A DNA stretch of 64,000 nucleotides from the NCBI RefSeq assembly GCF_947507565.1, contig NC_089182.1, forward strand, positions 2,976,001 to 3,040,000, written 5' to 3'. Below the pieces are notes generated by a model. That model was not told the origin of the DNA. It made no database searches and saw only the letters and a list, made by a program, of their open reading frames with translations. This document shows, in pieces, positions 12,207-23,957 of this stretch. Position 1 is the first letter of the stretch. Each line of letters starts with the position of its first letter. This DNA is from Oscarella lobularis (Eukaryota > Porifera > Homoscleromorpha > Homosclerophorida > Oscarellidae). The translations under genes were made by a program, and so were the position numbers.

Positions 12207-15200
12207 ATGACCGAAACTGCGCCGAGATCTTTCCGAGACGACGGAGGCGATATAGAAACCCAAGCCCACTCGACCGCCGTTCCAAAGAAACGAAAAAAAC
12301 GACGCGAAAAGCCAAACAGGTGAAAGCCGATCGAATTTTCGACACGAATCCGTACGAAATCGGTCCGCTTTTTAGACGAAAGCAACCGGACGACGTTCTT
12401 TCGTCACAGGTGGACAGCGGGTTTGCAGAAAACGCGCCTGGGCACGGACAACAGGCGGACGACGCCGCAACGGAGACGGGAAACGATCAGGAGTTGCCAC
12501 GCGACGAAGAAGTGCGTGTTCGCGTAGAGAAATTTATTCGCGCCTTTTTTTCCTTATAAACGGACGTGTACTGTACTAGCAGAGAAGACGGGTCAAAAAA
12601 TCGAAAAATTATCGCGATGACGAAAGTAGGCACACACAAATTAAAAGTCTGGTTTAATTAAATATTTTTTCAGGCTTCGTTCTTTCTGTTACAATTCACA
12701 GCGCCGATCGGCTGAAGCCAAATATTCACATTTCGCATCCGGTCGTCCGAGTTCACATAATCGACGCAACATCCGGATGTCACGTGAAAAAACTCCACGC
12801 CTCTCGTCAAGTGACGTCATACTTCGAGAAGGACAACGCGAGCGTTGATTACGTCATGCCCGTATTGTCACAACCGTTTAGCATTAGAGAGAATAGGTAT
12901 AGATAATTGTTTGTCTATGTTTTGCTAATTTTTTTGGTTGAAGAACTCTTGTTCCTTGTTGGGAAGAGACTCTCGTCTTCAATGAAGATTTCTCCCATTT
13001 TTTAGCCAATGACGTTATTTTATTTTTTGAGGTAAGACGATGAATTTCATCTTGTTACACTGTAAGCCAATCGAAGGATGTAGATTTTAGACTTCCTTGG
13101 AATGAAAATGACGGATCACAAGTGGACGGGCAAGAGAACGTATAAGGGATGGCACCGCATTGCCTGGGCATTTCTAAAGGTATATTAATTAATTAATTAA
13201 TATATAGTGAATGTTTTGGTCAAGTAGCCTTGGTTTCTTTGCTTAGTTACGCGGTTCGTCAAATGAACCGAATTGTGAAAAGCGTCTTCGCCTTCAACTG
13301 TTTCACTATCCCACTCGAACTCAAATTGGCGACGTGCTTCCGGATGCCGTCGAGGTGCGCGAGAATCTCGCCGCGCGCCCCCGAGATCTTCTCTTCCTCT
13401 TCCATCGTTTTTCGTCTCTCCAGATTTTTCACATCTACTCGTCGTCGCGCTGTCCTCGCGTGTCGTATCCGTCGACCCTTCACGTGACTCCTCGCCGCAT
13501 GGCCGCGGGACAATTGACGGCGCACGCCGCCCAAAGGCCCAGTCACCTCCGCTCTCTATTACCCACGGAAGAAGTAGGAAATTTCGTCGTCGTATTGAAT
13601 AGTAACCGTGTTTCTTTCCCCAGGAGAGAGGCGAGCAGACATTCGAAGAGCTTGATAAGACGAGAACACTGGGGTACCAACGAGCAAATTTCCAATTACT
13701 ATTGTTCTATTTATTTGATTAGCAGTAGTGCTGCTGCTGCTGCTTCAATTCGTCAGAAACCCCCAATGTGGAGTCGATTGCCTGGACAGGTAGACAGTTA
13801 TCGTGATAATTCATCAGAGGCTCTGTTCTTTTTTTTTTCTTTTTTAGACATGTCGAATTCCTAATCGTCTTATGCATTCTCTACCAGCCGGCAAACGGGG
13901 CTGTCTGGCGATTACGTTTTCGCACGATGGCCGGAGTCTAGCTGCCGCCTGTGGCGACAGCGATCTTGCCAGTTTTCCTATCATGATATATGAGGTCAAT
14001 CCCCAATGCCCGATTTCTCTTTCTAATGCATCCAGTATTGTATCAGATTCCTTCGGGCGACTTGAAAGGTCAACTCTCCGGTCATCATAATCTCATTTAC
14101 GACGTCTCTTGGTCGTCGGAAGACAGGGAATTGATTTCCGCTTCATCTGACGGCACGGTGAAGTAAGAAGAGAACTAAAGAAAAAATGGATTTTTTCTCT
14201 AAATTTTGCTTGGAAAGCGTGTGGGATGTCAAGTCATTGCGTTCGAGTCCCGTGCAAGTTCTACCTCATCCTTGCTTCGTCTACGCCGCCCAGTATCATC
14301 CGTCGGCGCCGTGGCTCGTCGTCACGGGCGGCTACGATCACACGATACGCGCGTGGTCGACCGAGACGCCGGAGAAGAACGGACGAGTCGGGTTTTTTTT
14401 TCTTTTATTCGATTTGTCGTTAGCGAGAATTTCTTTCGTTTGTAGTTACTAAGAGAGATGGACGGTCATCGGGGTCTGATCAACAGCATCGTATTTGACG
14501 CTCACGGTATATTACGCAGGACTGTGTGCATTCATTTCACTCTGTGTCCTTAGGAATAAAGATGTTTTCTGGTGACAGCACGGGAATGATAATCATGTGG
14601 AAAACGGATACGAGTCAAGAGGAAACAACGGATGGTACGATGATCTACTAGTGTTTTATTCTTTTACATCATCTATATCAGTTCATCATTGGACGGCACT
14701 GCAACGAATCAAAGATCCAGAAATCCACGTAATCTACATTCCCCCTCTTTGCTTCTAGAAATGAATATCCCCCCCTGTAGGGAGTAGCCATCAATCAGAT
14801 CGTCCTTCATCCGAACGCGAGACGCCTTTGCGTATATTCTCGCGACAATACAGTCCGAATATACGACTTACGAATGTACGCTTACTATACTCCCCCGCGC
14901 AAAAAAATAGTCGTACCGTTTAGCAATGCCGTCGTGAATCGCTGCGTCGGCGCGACGAACTTTCGCGAGCGTCTTCACTGCGCCGTCAGCCAATGCGGCT
15001 CGTTTGTAATGGCCGGTTCGGAGGACGGGCGCGTTTACGTGTGGAATTCGGATTCCGGCGATCGCGTCGCCGTCTACGCCGATCTGCCGTTCGGTCGTCC
15101 CGTCGCCGACGTCGCTTTTCATCCGCACGATCACATCGTCGCTTTTTGCTCGTTCGGCGACAATCAACCGATTGTCATCTACAAATTCGTTCCTACAGAA

Positions 15201-16437
15201 AATGGTACTAGGAAAAAAAGAGGGGAGCGAATAGCGGGGGAGTTGCGTTTATCTTAGTCGCTGATTTGAGATCGCCGCCGCCGCCTTCGACGACGTCGCG
15301 TTCCATGGCCGATGCGGTGAACCAGAGAGTCCTAGTGGAGCGCGTCAGTCGTCGCCTTTCCGCTGCACTTCAGGTAAAAAACGAATGATTTTTATATAGA
15401 AAAGAAAAATTTCTCTTTTTTTTTAGACGAGCAGGACAGCCAGAGAGACGACGACGACGATCTCGCGTCGTACTCACGATTTCGAGACGACGTCGCTGTT
15501 GAAAGATCCGTGGCAACCGTCGTTCAAATCCGGTTCGTGCGACGTACGCTTTCTTCTCTTTTTATTCTACTCATTTTCCCGGCGCCCCAGTGAGCGGCAC
15601 GCACGACGACGACGACGACGAACTGCGACAGACGACCGTGTCGCCTCACACTCTTCCCAGCTGGAAGCTGGCGGCTCAGCTGGCAGCGACGGGATCGCTG
15701 CGACGACGTCACCAGAGAAGCGGCGCGTCCGACGCGACGACGGAAAGAAATCCGGTACGTGTGCCAAGCACGTAGGTGGAAAAAAAAATGATCTTTTCAC
15801 AGCTTACTGTGACTTGGCAGTCGAGCCTAACAGGGACGATTCCGCCGCGAGTGAGAAGCCCGCCGCCGTCAGAATACGTATGGGGGGGGGGGGGGGGGGG
15901 GGGGGAGGGGACAGGAAGTGTAATCCTGCAGCTTTTGTTTCAAGTGTCGCGCTCTATACGACTACAAGTCTGCACGCGGAGACGAACTGTCGTTTGCAAG
16001 TGGCGACGTTTTGGCTATCGTTCATAAGGAGAGCGACAATTGGTGGGTAGCGCAGGCGGGCGACGGGAAACAGGGATACGTGCCGACGAACTACATCGCT
16101 CCCTACGGTAACCTACACGCGTCATTTGATGAATTGATACGTAGAAGGGGCGTGTGGACATGTAGACGTTGTCGCTGACATGGTGTCGGAAGCGGAGGAG
16201 TTGCAAGAGACGCGCGAAAGATCAGGGATAGGGATTCCGCTGTTTGGCGTGCCGTTGGCCACGTCGCCGATTCCGCCGTCGCCTGCTCCTTTTTCGACTG
16301 AAAAAGAGGAGGTACTGGAATCGTGTTACATTGAAAAGGAACTTAGTATTTTGTAGAGCAAGTCGGTGGATATTAGTGAGGAGAAGAGCAGGAGGAAGAA
16401 GAAGAAGCGACGAAAAATTAATGCGGCGACTAATTAG
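12207..16437 (+). CDS. AHI1: Jouberin (AHI1), WD40 and SH3 protein of the ciliary transition zone
   Basis: Scaffold of the transition-zone gate, mutated in Joubert syndrome. Start at 12207 gives an acidic then KKRKKRR-rich N-terminus. The exon at about 12675-12897 encodes a jouberin-specific region (DRLKPNIHISHPVVRVH, DYVMPVLSQPF) also seen in human AHI1. It is followed by WEETLVFNEDF, ILFFEILDFL and RIAWAFLKL (C2-like region), SYPSTLHVT, WSRLPGQTCRIPN, then seven WD40-type repeats including HHNLIYDVSWS, LPHPCFVYAAQYHPS and GSEDGRVYVWN. The SH3 domain at about 15935-16107 has ALYDY, DELSF, DNWW and GYVPTNYI. A lysine-rich tail ends at TAG 16435-16437. Gene order of domains and length fit vertebrate jouberin. 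A poly-G run sits in the intron just before the SH3 exon. Confidence 0.95.
15882..15905 (+). repeat. Poly-G run of 24
   Basis: Twenty-four consecutive G, then AGGGG, starting a few bases after the apparent donor GTATGG of the intron before the SH3 exon of AHI1. Confidence 0.9.
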
Positions 16438-16760
16438 AATTGGCACTTGTTCGTCACGTGTAGATGCACGTGGCGTCTAGCGTGCGGCGTTATAAGATAG
16501 GACTTTGGTCCTTGCCAGATCTATCAGCGTCAGCACCTTGGTTTCTTCTCGCGATCGTATTGCTCTACGTGACCGCCCAGCAATTCCATATACGGACAAA
16601 AACGGCTACCCGTCAAGCATCACCACGCGACGTCGGCGACGGCCCGTCGCCGTCGCCAAAGAACCAATCACAACGGCTCCGCTCCTCCTCCCTCCCCGCC
16701 ATAAAACCCCTCGAATTGCGACAAACTCACCACAGCGTCCTCTCGCCTCTCGTGCCGATC
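16438..16760. promoter_or_regulatory. AHI1-PDE spacer
   Basis: 323 nt with no recognised exon. It holds E-box-like CACGTG words near 16455 and 16469 and a TATAAG at about 16491. It is probably the promoter and 5' UTR of the phosphodiesterase gene. Confidence 0.35.
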
Positions 16761-19686
16761 ATGGAGCAACCGAAGGGAACGCCCAAGGTGCGACGACGCA
16801 ACGACGTACACGCGAGAACGACTCTCTTTCTCCCCCCGTAGAGAAAATCGGCGTCGATAGCAGATATGGGACCTTTTTACGTCGCTCCGTAAGGAAAAAA
16901 AAAACGAACTGCGAGTGAGTATCGTCGGACGAAAATTTTCTTTCTGTGTCTATAGTCGCTCTGAACGTCGCCCGTCCTTCGTCGACTTGACGTTGTCGTT
17001 GTATGCACGGTAAAAAAATCGATCGAGAACGAAATTCTCGTTGCGCTACAGACCGTATTTCTAAAAAAAGACCGAGCGACTCAGTGGCATCGTCGACGGC
17101 GGTGTCGGCCGCGTCGTCGCGGGCGACGTCCGCGTCGTCGCGGGCGGCGTCGGCCGCAGGAACGGCCGCGTCGACGTCGCAGGCAGGAACGCCGGTGGCA
17201 TCGGCGTCGGCGCCGTCCTTTCCCGCGGAAAAGGATCCGACGGTTTTCGAGAGTCTCGCCATAGCCGAAAGGAGCATCGAACAATTAGTCACGCTGTCGA
17301 AGCCGTGCGTAAACGATTGATTGATTGATTGGTGGGGGGAAGTCTATTTTTGCTTTTTTTAGCGGCGGCGATGAGGCTACGAAGCGTGAGTTGACACCTG
17401 CGTGTATACGTTCGCGCGCTCTAATGTGTTCTTCGTCTTTTTCTTTTTCTAGAGTCTTTGGTGGACGCCTGTGGAACGGTACGTGAGAACGGCGTTTTTT
17501 CCTTTTCTCGCGCTCAATGACTTCCGTCTAGTTGTGCACACCGATTCTCGATTCCGTTTCGCGATGCAAGGCGGAGCTGGAGAGGGTCATCCTTAACAAT
17601 GACAGAGACATTGTGAATAACAAGATCGAGGAGAAGGCAAGGGGGACGATACATTATAATCTTTTTTTTTAGATAGAACAGCAGGTCATGGAGGAACAAG
17701 AGCAATGTGGCGTCAAAATATCAGGTATTCAGTCAGTGCGATCTGTTTTGTTGACGGTGAGCTTTGGCTATAGCTGAACTCGACATTGAGCAACCCGCAA
17801 TGGGAGTCGATATTCTGCCTTTGAAGTATGACCCGGAAACGGAAAATCCCGCCAGCAAACAGGATCTGGCCAATCGTAAGCACTTTGTGCCGGGCTTGAG
17901 AAAGGTGGTGGATCCCAAGCGTTTGGACGAGGTGCTTATTCAAAATTGCTCATTTTTTTAAAATTAAATGTTAATCGTTTTTATCTAGATGGTCGACAAT
18001 TTGGTGACGTGGGATTTTGACGCATTCTCGTTTAAGGACGTTTGCGGTTCTCATCCGCTTGTCTCCATGTGCCACTTCACTTTTTGCGTAACAATTTCAA
18101 ATAATGGGGCATTGGCGTCTGATTGGGTCTGTTGATTATTAGCATTGGGACTTGTACAATCAACTTCACATTAGAGAGTCCGTTGCTGTGAGATACTTCT
18201 GCGAAATAGAGGTGCGTGTTCCATCATATACACATATCAAATACCGGTACTCTTTTTTTCCTTCTAGGCAATGTACAACGACAATCCCTATCACAACTGC
18301 CTTCACGCGGCTGACGTCGTTCAAGCGACAAACTTTTTGCTGAGTGCGGCCAGAGTGAGGGTATGCTGAGAGGGGAGGGAAGCCGCTCTCGCCTTGGGAG
18401 GGAGATGAAACGATTTTCTTTTTTTTTTCAAGCAAATTCTCTCGCTGGATGAAACATTCGCTCTTCTATTTGCCGCCGCCGTTCACGACGTCGATCATCC
18501 TGGTTTCACTAACGAGTTCTTGTGGCTAATACGTACGTTTTTCTTTCTTTCGTCTCTTTGTGTGTGTGTGTACGCACACGTCTCATTCCAGAGGATCCTA
18601 TTGCCGTGATGTATCACGGCGTTCGCAGCCTCGAGCATCATCACGTGAAGCTGGCGTTCAAAACCCTTTGGGTAAGAAGAGAAAATATATCGCCTTTTCT
18701 TTGTTTTTCAGCCTGTATGTCGCTTCAGAGGTCTGAGGACTACAATTTACTGAGTGGGACCACTTTCGACAAAACGCAAGCACGATTCGAGAAATTGGTC
18801 TCTAGACTGGTAAGGCGCCAATATGATCATTATGTGTTTTCTTATACAACTTCTTCTTCAGGTCCTTGGCACTGACATCAGCGGCGGACGTGTTGCCTCT
18901 CGCCTGGCTTCACTCTGCTGTCTCGTCAAGGCAGATCAGGATGCGACACGACCTGAGGGCAAGGTGGATGTAGAAAAGGATCCCGTGTGGAAGAAACAGA
19001 GACATCGCGTGAATGTAAACAAAATGTAAAAGGAGGTGGGGTAAAGATGAGATTTTTTTTCTGCCTAGTTGATGAAGAGCATTCTCAATTCCGCCGATGT
19101 CAGCAACCCGGGACGCCTATTCTACATTGCCGACAAGTGGAAGGAGGCGATAACCGAAGAGTTCTTCAATCAAGTATGCTTTGCAGTTTAAGGTATCTTT
19201 TCTTTCTTTTCATGTTTTCTTTTCACAGGGAGACGAGGAAAAAAAGAGAGGGCTTCAGCTGACTTCCATTATGAACAGAGAGGCAAATCCGGCAGTAACA
19301 CAGGTAAGTGGAGGGCGTATCAACTGATTGATAGATAGATTGATTGATTGATTAACCGCGTTTTTTCTCAGCGTATGTTTTTGAACATCTGCGTGTATCC
19401 ATTTTGGGCCCAGTTGGCCAAAATAATTGAACCCCTTGGGACGGTGCCGCCGAAAGGCGAAAAGTTGCCAATTGACGACGCAGTGCAGACTGTATATAAC
19501 AATTTGGCAAAATGGTTCGAGATAGCACCCCCTGAAAAGCCGGATGACGAAAAGCCACCTGAAGCAAAGCCGGCTGATGAAAAGCCACCTGAAGCAAAGC
19601 CAGCTGATGAAAAGCCACCTGAAGCAAAGCCGGCTGATGAAAAGCCACCTGAAGCAAAGCCAGCTGATGAAAAGCCGGCTGAGTAG
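16761..19686 (+). CDS. Class I 3',5'-cyclic nucleotide phosphodiesterase
   Basis: Hydrolyses cAMP and/or cGMP. The N-terminal part is joined from short exons and contains an Ala/Ser-rich stretch (about 17050-17220), then a helical, charged segment of unknown type without a clear UCR, GAF or PAS domain. The catalytic domain runs from about 17990: TWDFDAFSF, NPYHNCLHAADVVQ, HDVDHPGFTNEFL, a DISGG segment, NSADVSNPG and EEFFNQGDEEKKRGL. The metal-binding His/Asp residues of HNxxH, HD and AD, and the substrate Gln before MFL, are all present. Similarity is spread over PDE1, PDE4 and PDE8, so no subfamily is assigned. The C-terminus is a 30-nt-unit repeat encoding (KPPEAKPADE)n, ending at TAG 19684-19686. 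Confidence 0.88.
19549..19680 (+). repeat. 30-nt coding minisatellite in PDE C-terminus
   Basis: Four tandem 30-nt units encoding KPPEAKPADE, the last one degenerate, keep frame up to the stop codon. Units differ mainly by a single silent GCCGGC/GCCAGC change. Confidence 0.9.
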
Positions 19687-19894
19687 TCTGGAACATTCTC
19701 TATGCGAACCGTTTTTTGTCAATTGAGTTGACGTTGCGTTACTGTTTTTTTTGGGGTCTGTTGACTTTGAGATGAAAATAAATCACCATGGAAACGAGTT
19801 GATCTAACGACATGATTGGCAGGTGCCAGACATCCGCTGTATCCCGTGTTGACAATCGGACGCCACTCGCGCTTAATTCATTCGCAAACCGAAC

Positions 19895-20356
19895 ATGGCC
19901 GAAGAACAAGATCTCTACGACGACTCGGAAGAATACTGGAAAGTTCTAGAGCGGCGCAAAGGATCGGTGCCGGACGTTCCTCCGCCGCCGCAATCCTCGC
20001 CACAAGAAGAATTTCCACTCGGGTTAGAGCTACACCGACCGCCGTTGCACCTTCCGCCCCTTCTGAGACCAACCGCGGAGCCACCACGATCGAAGACGCG
20101 TCGTCGTTCGTTGCCTCTGCATTTGCAGGCGTTGCAGGCGTCGCAGCCGCCGTCACCGCCGCCTCCATACGAATTGACTGGGCCGCCCACGGGACCGGCG
20201 CCGTTGACTATGAGTCTCTTTGGAGGCGGTCCTGTGACTCCGAGAGGCGGCCGATTACCTCCGCTTCCGTCGCGACCGCCGGCGCAGTTAGACCTGGGAA
20301 AAACGCGTTCTGTTTTGGATCAACCCGAACGGAAAAAGTCTAAGTCGGACCAATGA
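19895..20356 (+). CDS. Intronless proline-rich hypothetical protein, 153 residues
   Basis: Not recognised. An acidic/aromatic N-terminus (MAEEQDLYDDSEEYWKVLE) leads into a Pro/Arg/Leu-rich body with many PxxP cores (LHRPPLHLPPLL, RLPPLPSRPP) and a Lys/Ser C-terminus. No signal peptide, TM segment or known domain. Codon third positions and the unbroken frame support coding. It is intronless in an intron-dense neighbourhood, as is the next gene, and both begin MAE followed by acidic residues, which hints at a shared origin. PxxP motifs could bind SH3 domains; that is inference only. Confidence 0.6.
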   Translation: MAEEQDLYDDSEEYWKVLERRKGSVPDVPPPPQSSPQEEFPLGLELHRPPLHLPPLLRPTAEPPRSKTRRRSLPLHLQALQASQPPSPPPPYELTGPPTGPAPLTMSLFGGGPVTPRGGRLPPLPSRPPAQLDLGKTRSVLDQPERKKSKSDQ

Positions 20357-20580
20357 AAGCTGCATGGGCATCGATAAAACAAGAATCTTCTATTAGAATT
20401 GTTGTTGCATTATTTTCTGGCAAAATACGAAAAACTGTCGTTCGCATATCGTGTGTCTGCTAATAGGATAATTGATGGCAGCATGTCAATCACTCGCCTC
20501 GACACCGGGTCGTGTTAGCTCATCTGCGCACGGCGACGTCTTCGCGGCGCCAGTCGCAGCGTCGTCTTCGTCGAGAACGC

Positions 20581-21867
20581 ATGGCCGAGCGACCAGGATT
20601 CGACGACGACGAAGAAGATGAAGAACTCAAGGCCGTGAAGGACGACGAGAAAGGAAAACGGCCGAAAGTGAAATTCGAGTTGGAGGAGGAGTACAAGAGT
20701 CGTCACACTCCATCAAAATACGCGCCTTGGGAACCCGAACCAACGCTGGTTCCCTTCTCCTCTCCCGTCTCGGGCACGTACACGTCGCGAAGCGACGATC
20801 TTAGCTGTTGGCCTCAACCGGTAACGAAAGTCATAATCAGACAGCGCGAATTACTTCCTTCGTCACCGCCGCGAACACCCGCGCCAGCGCTTCCACAGCA
20901 GTACTCGAAGCCCGTCTTACCGACGTTGATGCAGAAAGTGACGCTACGCAAAGCGTCGCCTACAAAAACTGCACCGCGAAAACTCGGTTCGCCACGCAAG
21001 ACCAGTCACGCGCCGCAACCGGCCCCGCCACTCACAGGACTACCGTCGCTCAAAGCGACGTCGAAACCGACGTCGCCCAAACGCAAGCCGCCGCAACCGG
21101 CCGGCTACCGTCTCCCCATGGTCCTACCGCCGCCCGCGCGTCCTCTCACGCTAGCCGCGGTGGCGGCGGCAGCGGCGGCGACTCCGCCGCTCGCGTCGCA
21201 ACGTCCCCACGAATACCACGAAGATCCCTCGTTCTCGCGAAAGCCGCACAGTTGCGTGCGCCCGCCGCCGAAGCCGCCTCGACGCCTCTCCATGCCCAAA
21301 CCCGGTACGCTCTTCATCAAGGGATTCGGAATGCTTCCGAGACCCGATCCACCGCCGCCGCTACCCCAATCGACTGTCGCGTATCTTCCGAGGATTTCCC
21401 TGCGAATGCCGCCGGGAAACTTTCGATCGTATTACGGAATCGTGCGACCGGTGCCGAGATTTCGGCCGCCGCGCGGCGACGGCGAAGGTCCCGTCGAACG
21501 CGACTACATCAAAATCAGTCATCCCTGCACGTTGCACGAGCGACAGCGTCGAAATAGCGAACCGCCGCCGGATACTAAAAGGAGAAGAGATAGGCACGCA
21601 CGCTGTCGCCCTTTGACGGCCGCCGCCGCCGAACCCGACGATTCCGACGATTCCGACGATTCCGACGATTCCGACGTGTCGGTTGTGGTTAACGTCGACG
21701 TGGAGCGACTGTGCTGGTCGCCGACCGAAGCGACGTTGTGGCGAGTGCCGCGAGGCGGAACGGGCACGACCTATTGGGATCGAAACGATAGGATGTGGAC
21801 GAGGAATCCCGGGAGACATCGATGGTGTTGGGATCCGTTCTTGGACAAGTGGCTGTATTTTTTCTAG
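20581..21867 (+). CDS. Intronless proline-rich protein with Trp-rich C-terminus
   Basis: Not recognised. The open frame extends upstream to a Met at 20512, but 20581 (MAERPGFDDDEEDEEL) is preferred by analogy with the preceding gene. An acidic N-terminus is followed by about 280 residues rich in Pro, Lys and Arg, an alanine run, and a (DDS)n acidic tract near 21640-21680. The last ~55 residues are unlike the rest: WSPTEATLWRVPRG, TTYWDRNDRMWT and HRWCWDPFLDKWLYFF, eight Trp in about 50 residues, suggesting a small folded unit. No known domain was matched. Confidence 0.7.
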   Translation: MAERPGFDDDEEDEELKAVKDDEKGKRPKVKFELEEEYKSRHTPSKYAPWEPEPTLVPFSSPVSGTYTSRSDDLSCWPQPVTKVIIRQRELLPSSPPRTPAPALPQQYSKPVLPTLMQKVTLRKASPTKTAPRKLGSPRKTSHAPQPAPPLTGLPSLKATSKPTSPKRKPPQPAGYRLPMVLPPPARPLTLAAVAAAAAATPPLASQRPHEYHEDPSFSRKPHSCVRPPPKPPRRLSMPKPGTLFIKGFGMLPRPDPPPPLPQSTVAYLPRISLRMPPGNFRSYYGIVRPVPRFRPPRGDGEGPVERDYIKISHPCTLHERQRRNSEPPPDTKRRRDRHARCRPLTAAAAEPDDSDDSDDSDDSDVSVVVNVDVERLCWSPTEATLWRVPRGGTGTTYWDRNDRMWTRNPGRHRWCWDPFLDKWLYFF

Positions 21868-22143
21868 GAATCTCTCTTTCCCTTGGGACTGACTTGACCT
21901 TGACTCTACACTGATTGATTTGTTTATTGGGTAAGCAAATTCTTGCTACGTATAAAAACCGGCAGTTGTTTGTCTCACTGCATCCAACCGTGCCTCTCGA
22001 TTGCGTGCGACGCGTTTATATCTTCTAATTGTGCATAGACAATATCTAGAGAGCGACTCGGATGGTGAGACGACAAAGACACATGGGCCTAACATTTGTC
22101 ACCTTTAAAGTCTTCTATAGAGGCATCCGTACCCTCTAGTGGG

Positions 22144-23833
22144 TCAGTGAACGGAACGACTCTTTCCTAGAGAAAAACGTTTGTAAGGTATGCGTGTTTT
22201 AATTGTACTTTTCCATTTAACCTGTTCTTCACATTTGTACACTTTGGAAAAGAACGGATGGCGAAGTGCTTCGCTCGCCGAACAGCGTTCTCGTAAATCA
22301 AGCTTCAGCATTCTACTCAATATATCCAGCGCTGCGCGCGAAAATATACAATTAGCCGAGACAAGTCGATGATCTCGACACAAACCGTCTGGATCGTTCT
22401 GAATGGCTTTGAAAAATACTCGAAAATCTTTGCCTTCCACCTTGTTGAACTCAGTCAGAACATAATTGCGAGCCTACACGAGCAAAAGATACAGATTTCG
22501 TATAGATAAATGACACCGGCGCGTATCAAATAAACCGATTCGTCAATTGTGTCTAGTAAGTCATCCGATGGAGTTCCAAGCAAATCAATAATTAGAGCAA
22601 TTTGATTAATTTCTGAAGACTCACTAACTAAAAAATACTAAAGATTATTTGGTTTCTTTTTACCTGTTTCTCCGGGAAAAAGAGCCTCTCCTCTCAACAT
22701 CTGAGCCATTATGCATCCGACAGACCAAACGTCAACTAGGGAAGAACACATCTGGGTTTTGAGCAGAGATAAAACGTCTCCTTGCGTTTTCCAGAGTTTC
22801 CGTAGTTTTCCCAATTAAACATGATTTCGGGAGCACGATAGAAACGAGACGTGACGTAGCCCGTTAGCTTCGAGTCTTGAGTGGCCTCACGAGCAAGCCC
22901 AAAATCAATAATCTAGGGGCACATATGTATGATGAACTCTATTCTCTCTGAAAAAGAATTTCTATTTTGAACGTGCCTTGATTTCATAGTCCTCGTTAAT
23001 AATCACATTGTTCGGCTTGAGATCCTAGAGAATCAAGTGTACTACAACTACGTCATCGCTATTGTCTTTTACTCGATGAATTATCCCAGCAGAATGAATA
23101 TACTAGAAAAATAGAGATGCTGGAAATTTTCTGGATTCTCGCAACTGTCTCACCTTTAGCCCCCTTAGTATTTGATACGTTACTTTGTGAACTAGATCAA
23201 GCGACAAACGAGGCTGTTCCTCAAGAAAGATTTCGAGCGAATAAGGCATCCAGTGCGTTACAAAATAACTAAATGAGAGGAAAAGCAGATGCGAGGAGCG
23301 CTGTCTCTTAGAGGCTATATGCTCACATATCCGTCAACTGCCCTTTCGAAGAGTCTGGACTAAATGCGTCGACAAGGCTCACTACCTACAGAAAACCTAC
23401 TATAGTGTCACTGGCGCGCGCGTTTCATTCCCCTTTCGTCCTACATTGGGATGTTTCATGTGCTTGAGGAGCATCAGCTCCCGGTACGTTCGTCGCGCGT
23501 CGATTTTCGTTCGAAACGCACGATACAGTTTTTTCAGGACTACCTGCTCCTTTCTTTCCGTATCATACGCTGAACTGGAAACAGGAAAGTGCTGGTTAGA
23601 CTTCCGGCGGGGGCGTGCTATCACAAACTGCCGTTTCTCTCTTTCTATTTTTCTTACCAGACAATGCCGTACGAGCCGCATCCAATGGTCTTTGGTCGCG
23701 TGTACTGACGGCGTATAACCCACGTTCTACAGTTGTCGCATTCGTGGACGTCGAATCCGCGTCTCGCGTAGTCGTCGTCGTGGCGATTGAATCGTTCCAA
23801 GCCCCTTCCAATCGCACAGATTAAATGTAGCAT
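22144..23833 (-). CDS. p38-type mitogen-activated protein kinase
   Basis: Stress-activated Ser/Thr kinase. Read on the minus strand, exons encode [12 protein letters not shown] (Gly loop), EQVVLKKL (ATP-binding Lys), [41 protein letters not shown] joined to DLKPNNV, EIK joined to IIDFGLAR, then [34 protein letters not shown] and [11 protein letters not shown]. The TGY activation-loop motif marks the p38/Hog1 group. Two introns use GC donors (22913-22976 and 22736-22785). The N-terminus (about 45 residues before the Gly loop) and the basic C-terminus are lineage-specific, and the region around [14 protein letters not shown] appears two residues longer than in vertebrate p38. The start is divergent from the PYP-repeat gene 124 nt away. 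Confidence 0.85.
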
Positions 23834-23957
23834 CCTTTCTCGTCTCGTCCGTTACAGAACGGTGAGCGGACGGCAGGATCGTCGACTTCGAGGTCTCTAC
23901 AGAGTCATTACATCGAGTGCGCGAATTTGCGCAGCGCTAACGCAATCGACACGCGCG

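Noticed and set aside
15499-16050. 183-codon ORF over the AHI1 C-terminal part
   Set aside because: Wrong frame through introns including the poly-G run; the SH3 domain is in another frame.
16759-17292. 177-codon minus-strand ORF with an Asp/Ala-rich run
   Set aside because: Antisense of the Ala/Ser-rich N-terminal exon of the phosphodiesterase; composition reflects GTC/GCG repeats.
19549-19680. Regular 30-nt repeats considered as a CRISPR-like array
   Set aside because: Units are contiguous with no spacers, are in frame with the phosphodiesterase, and the genome is eukaryotic.
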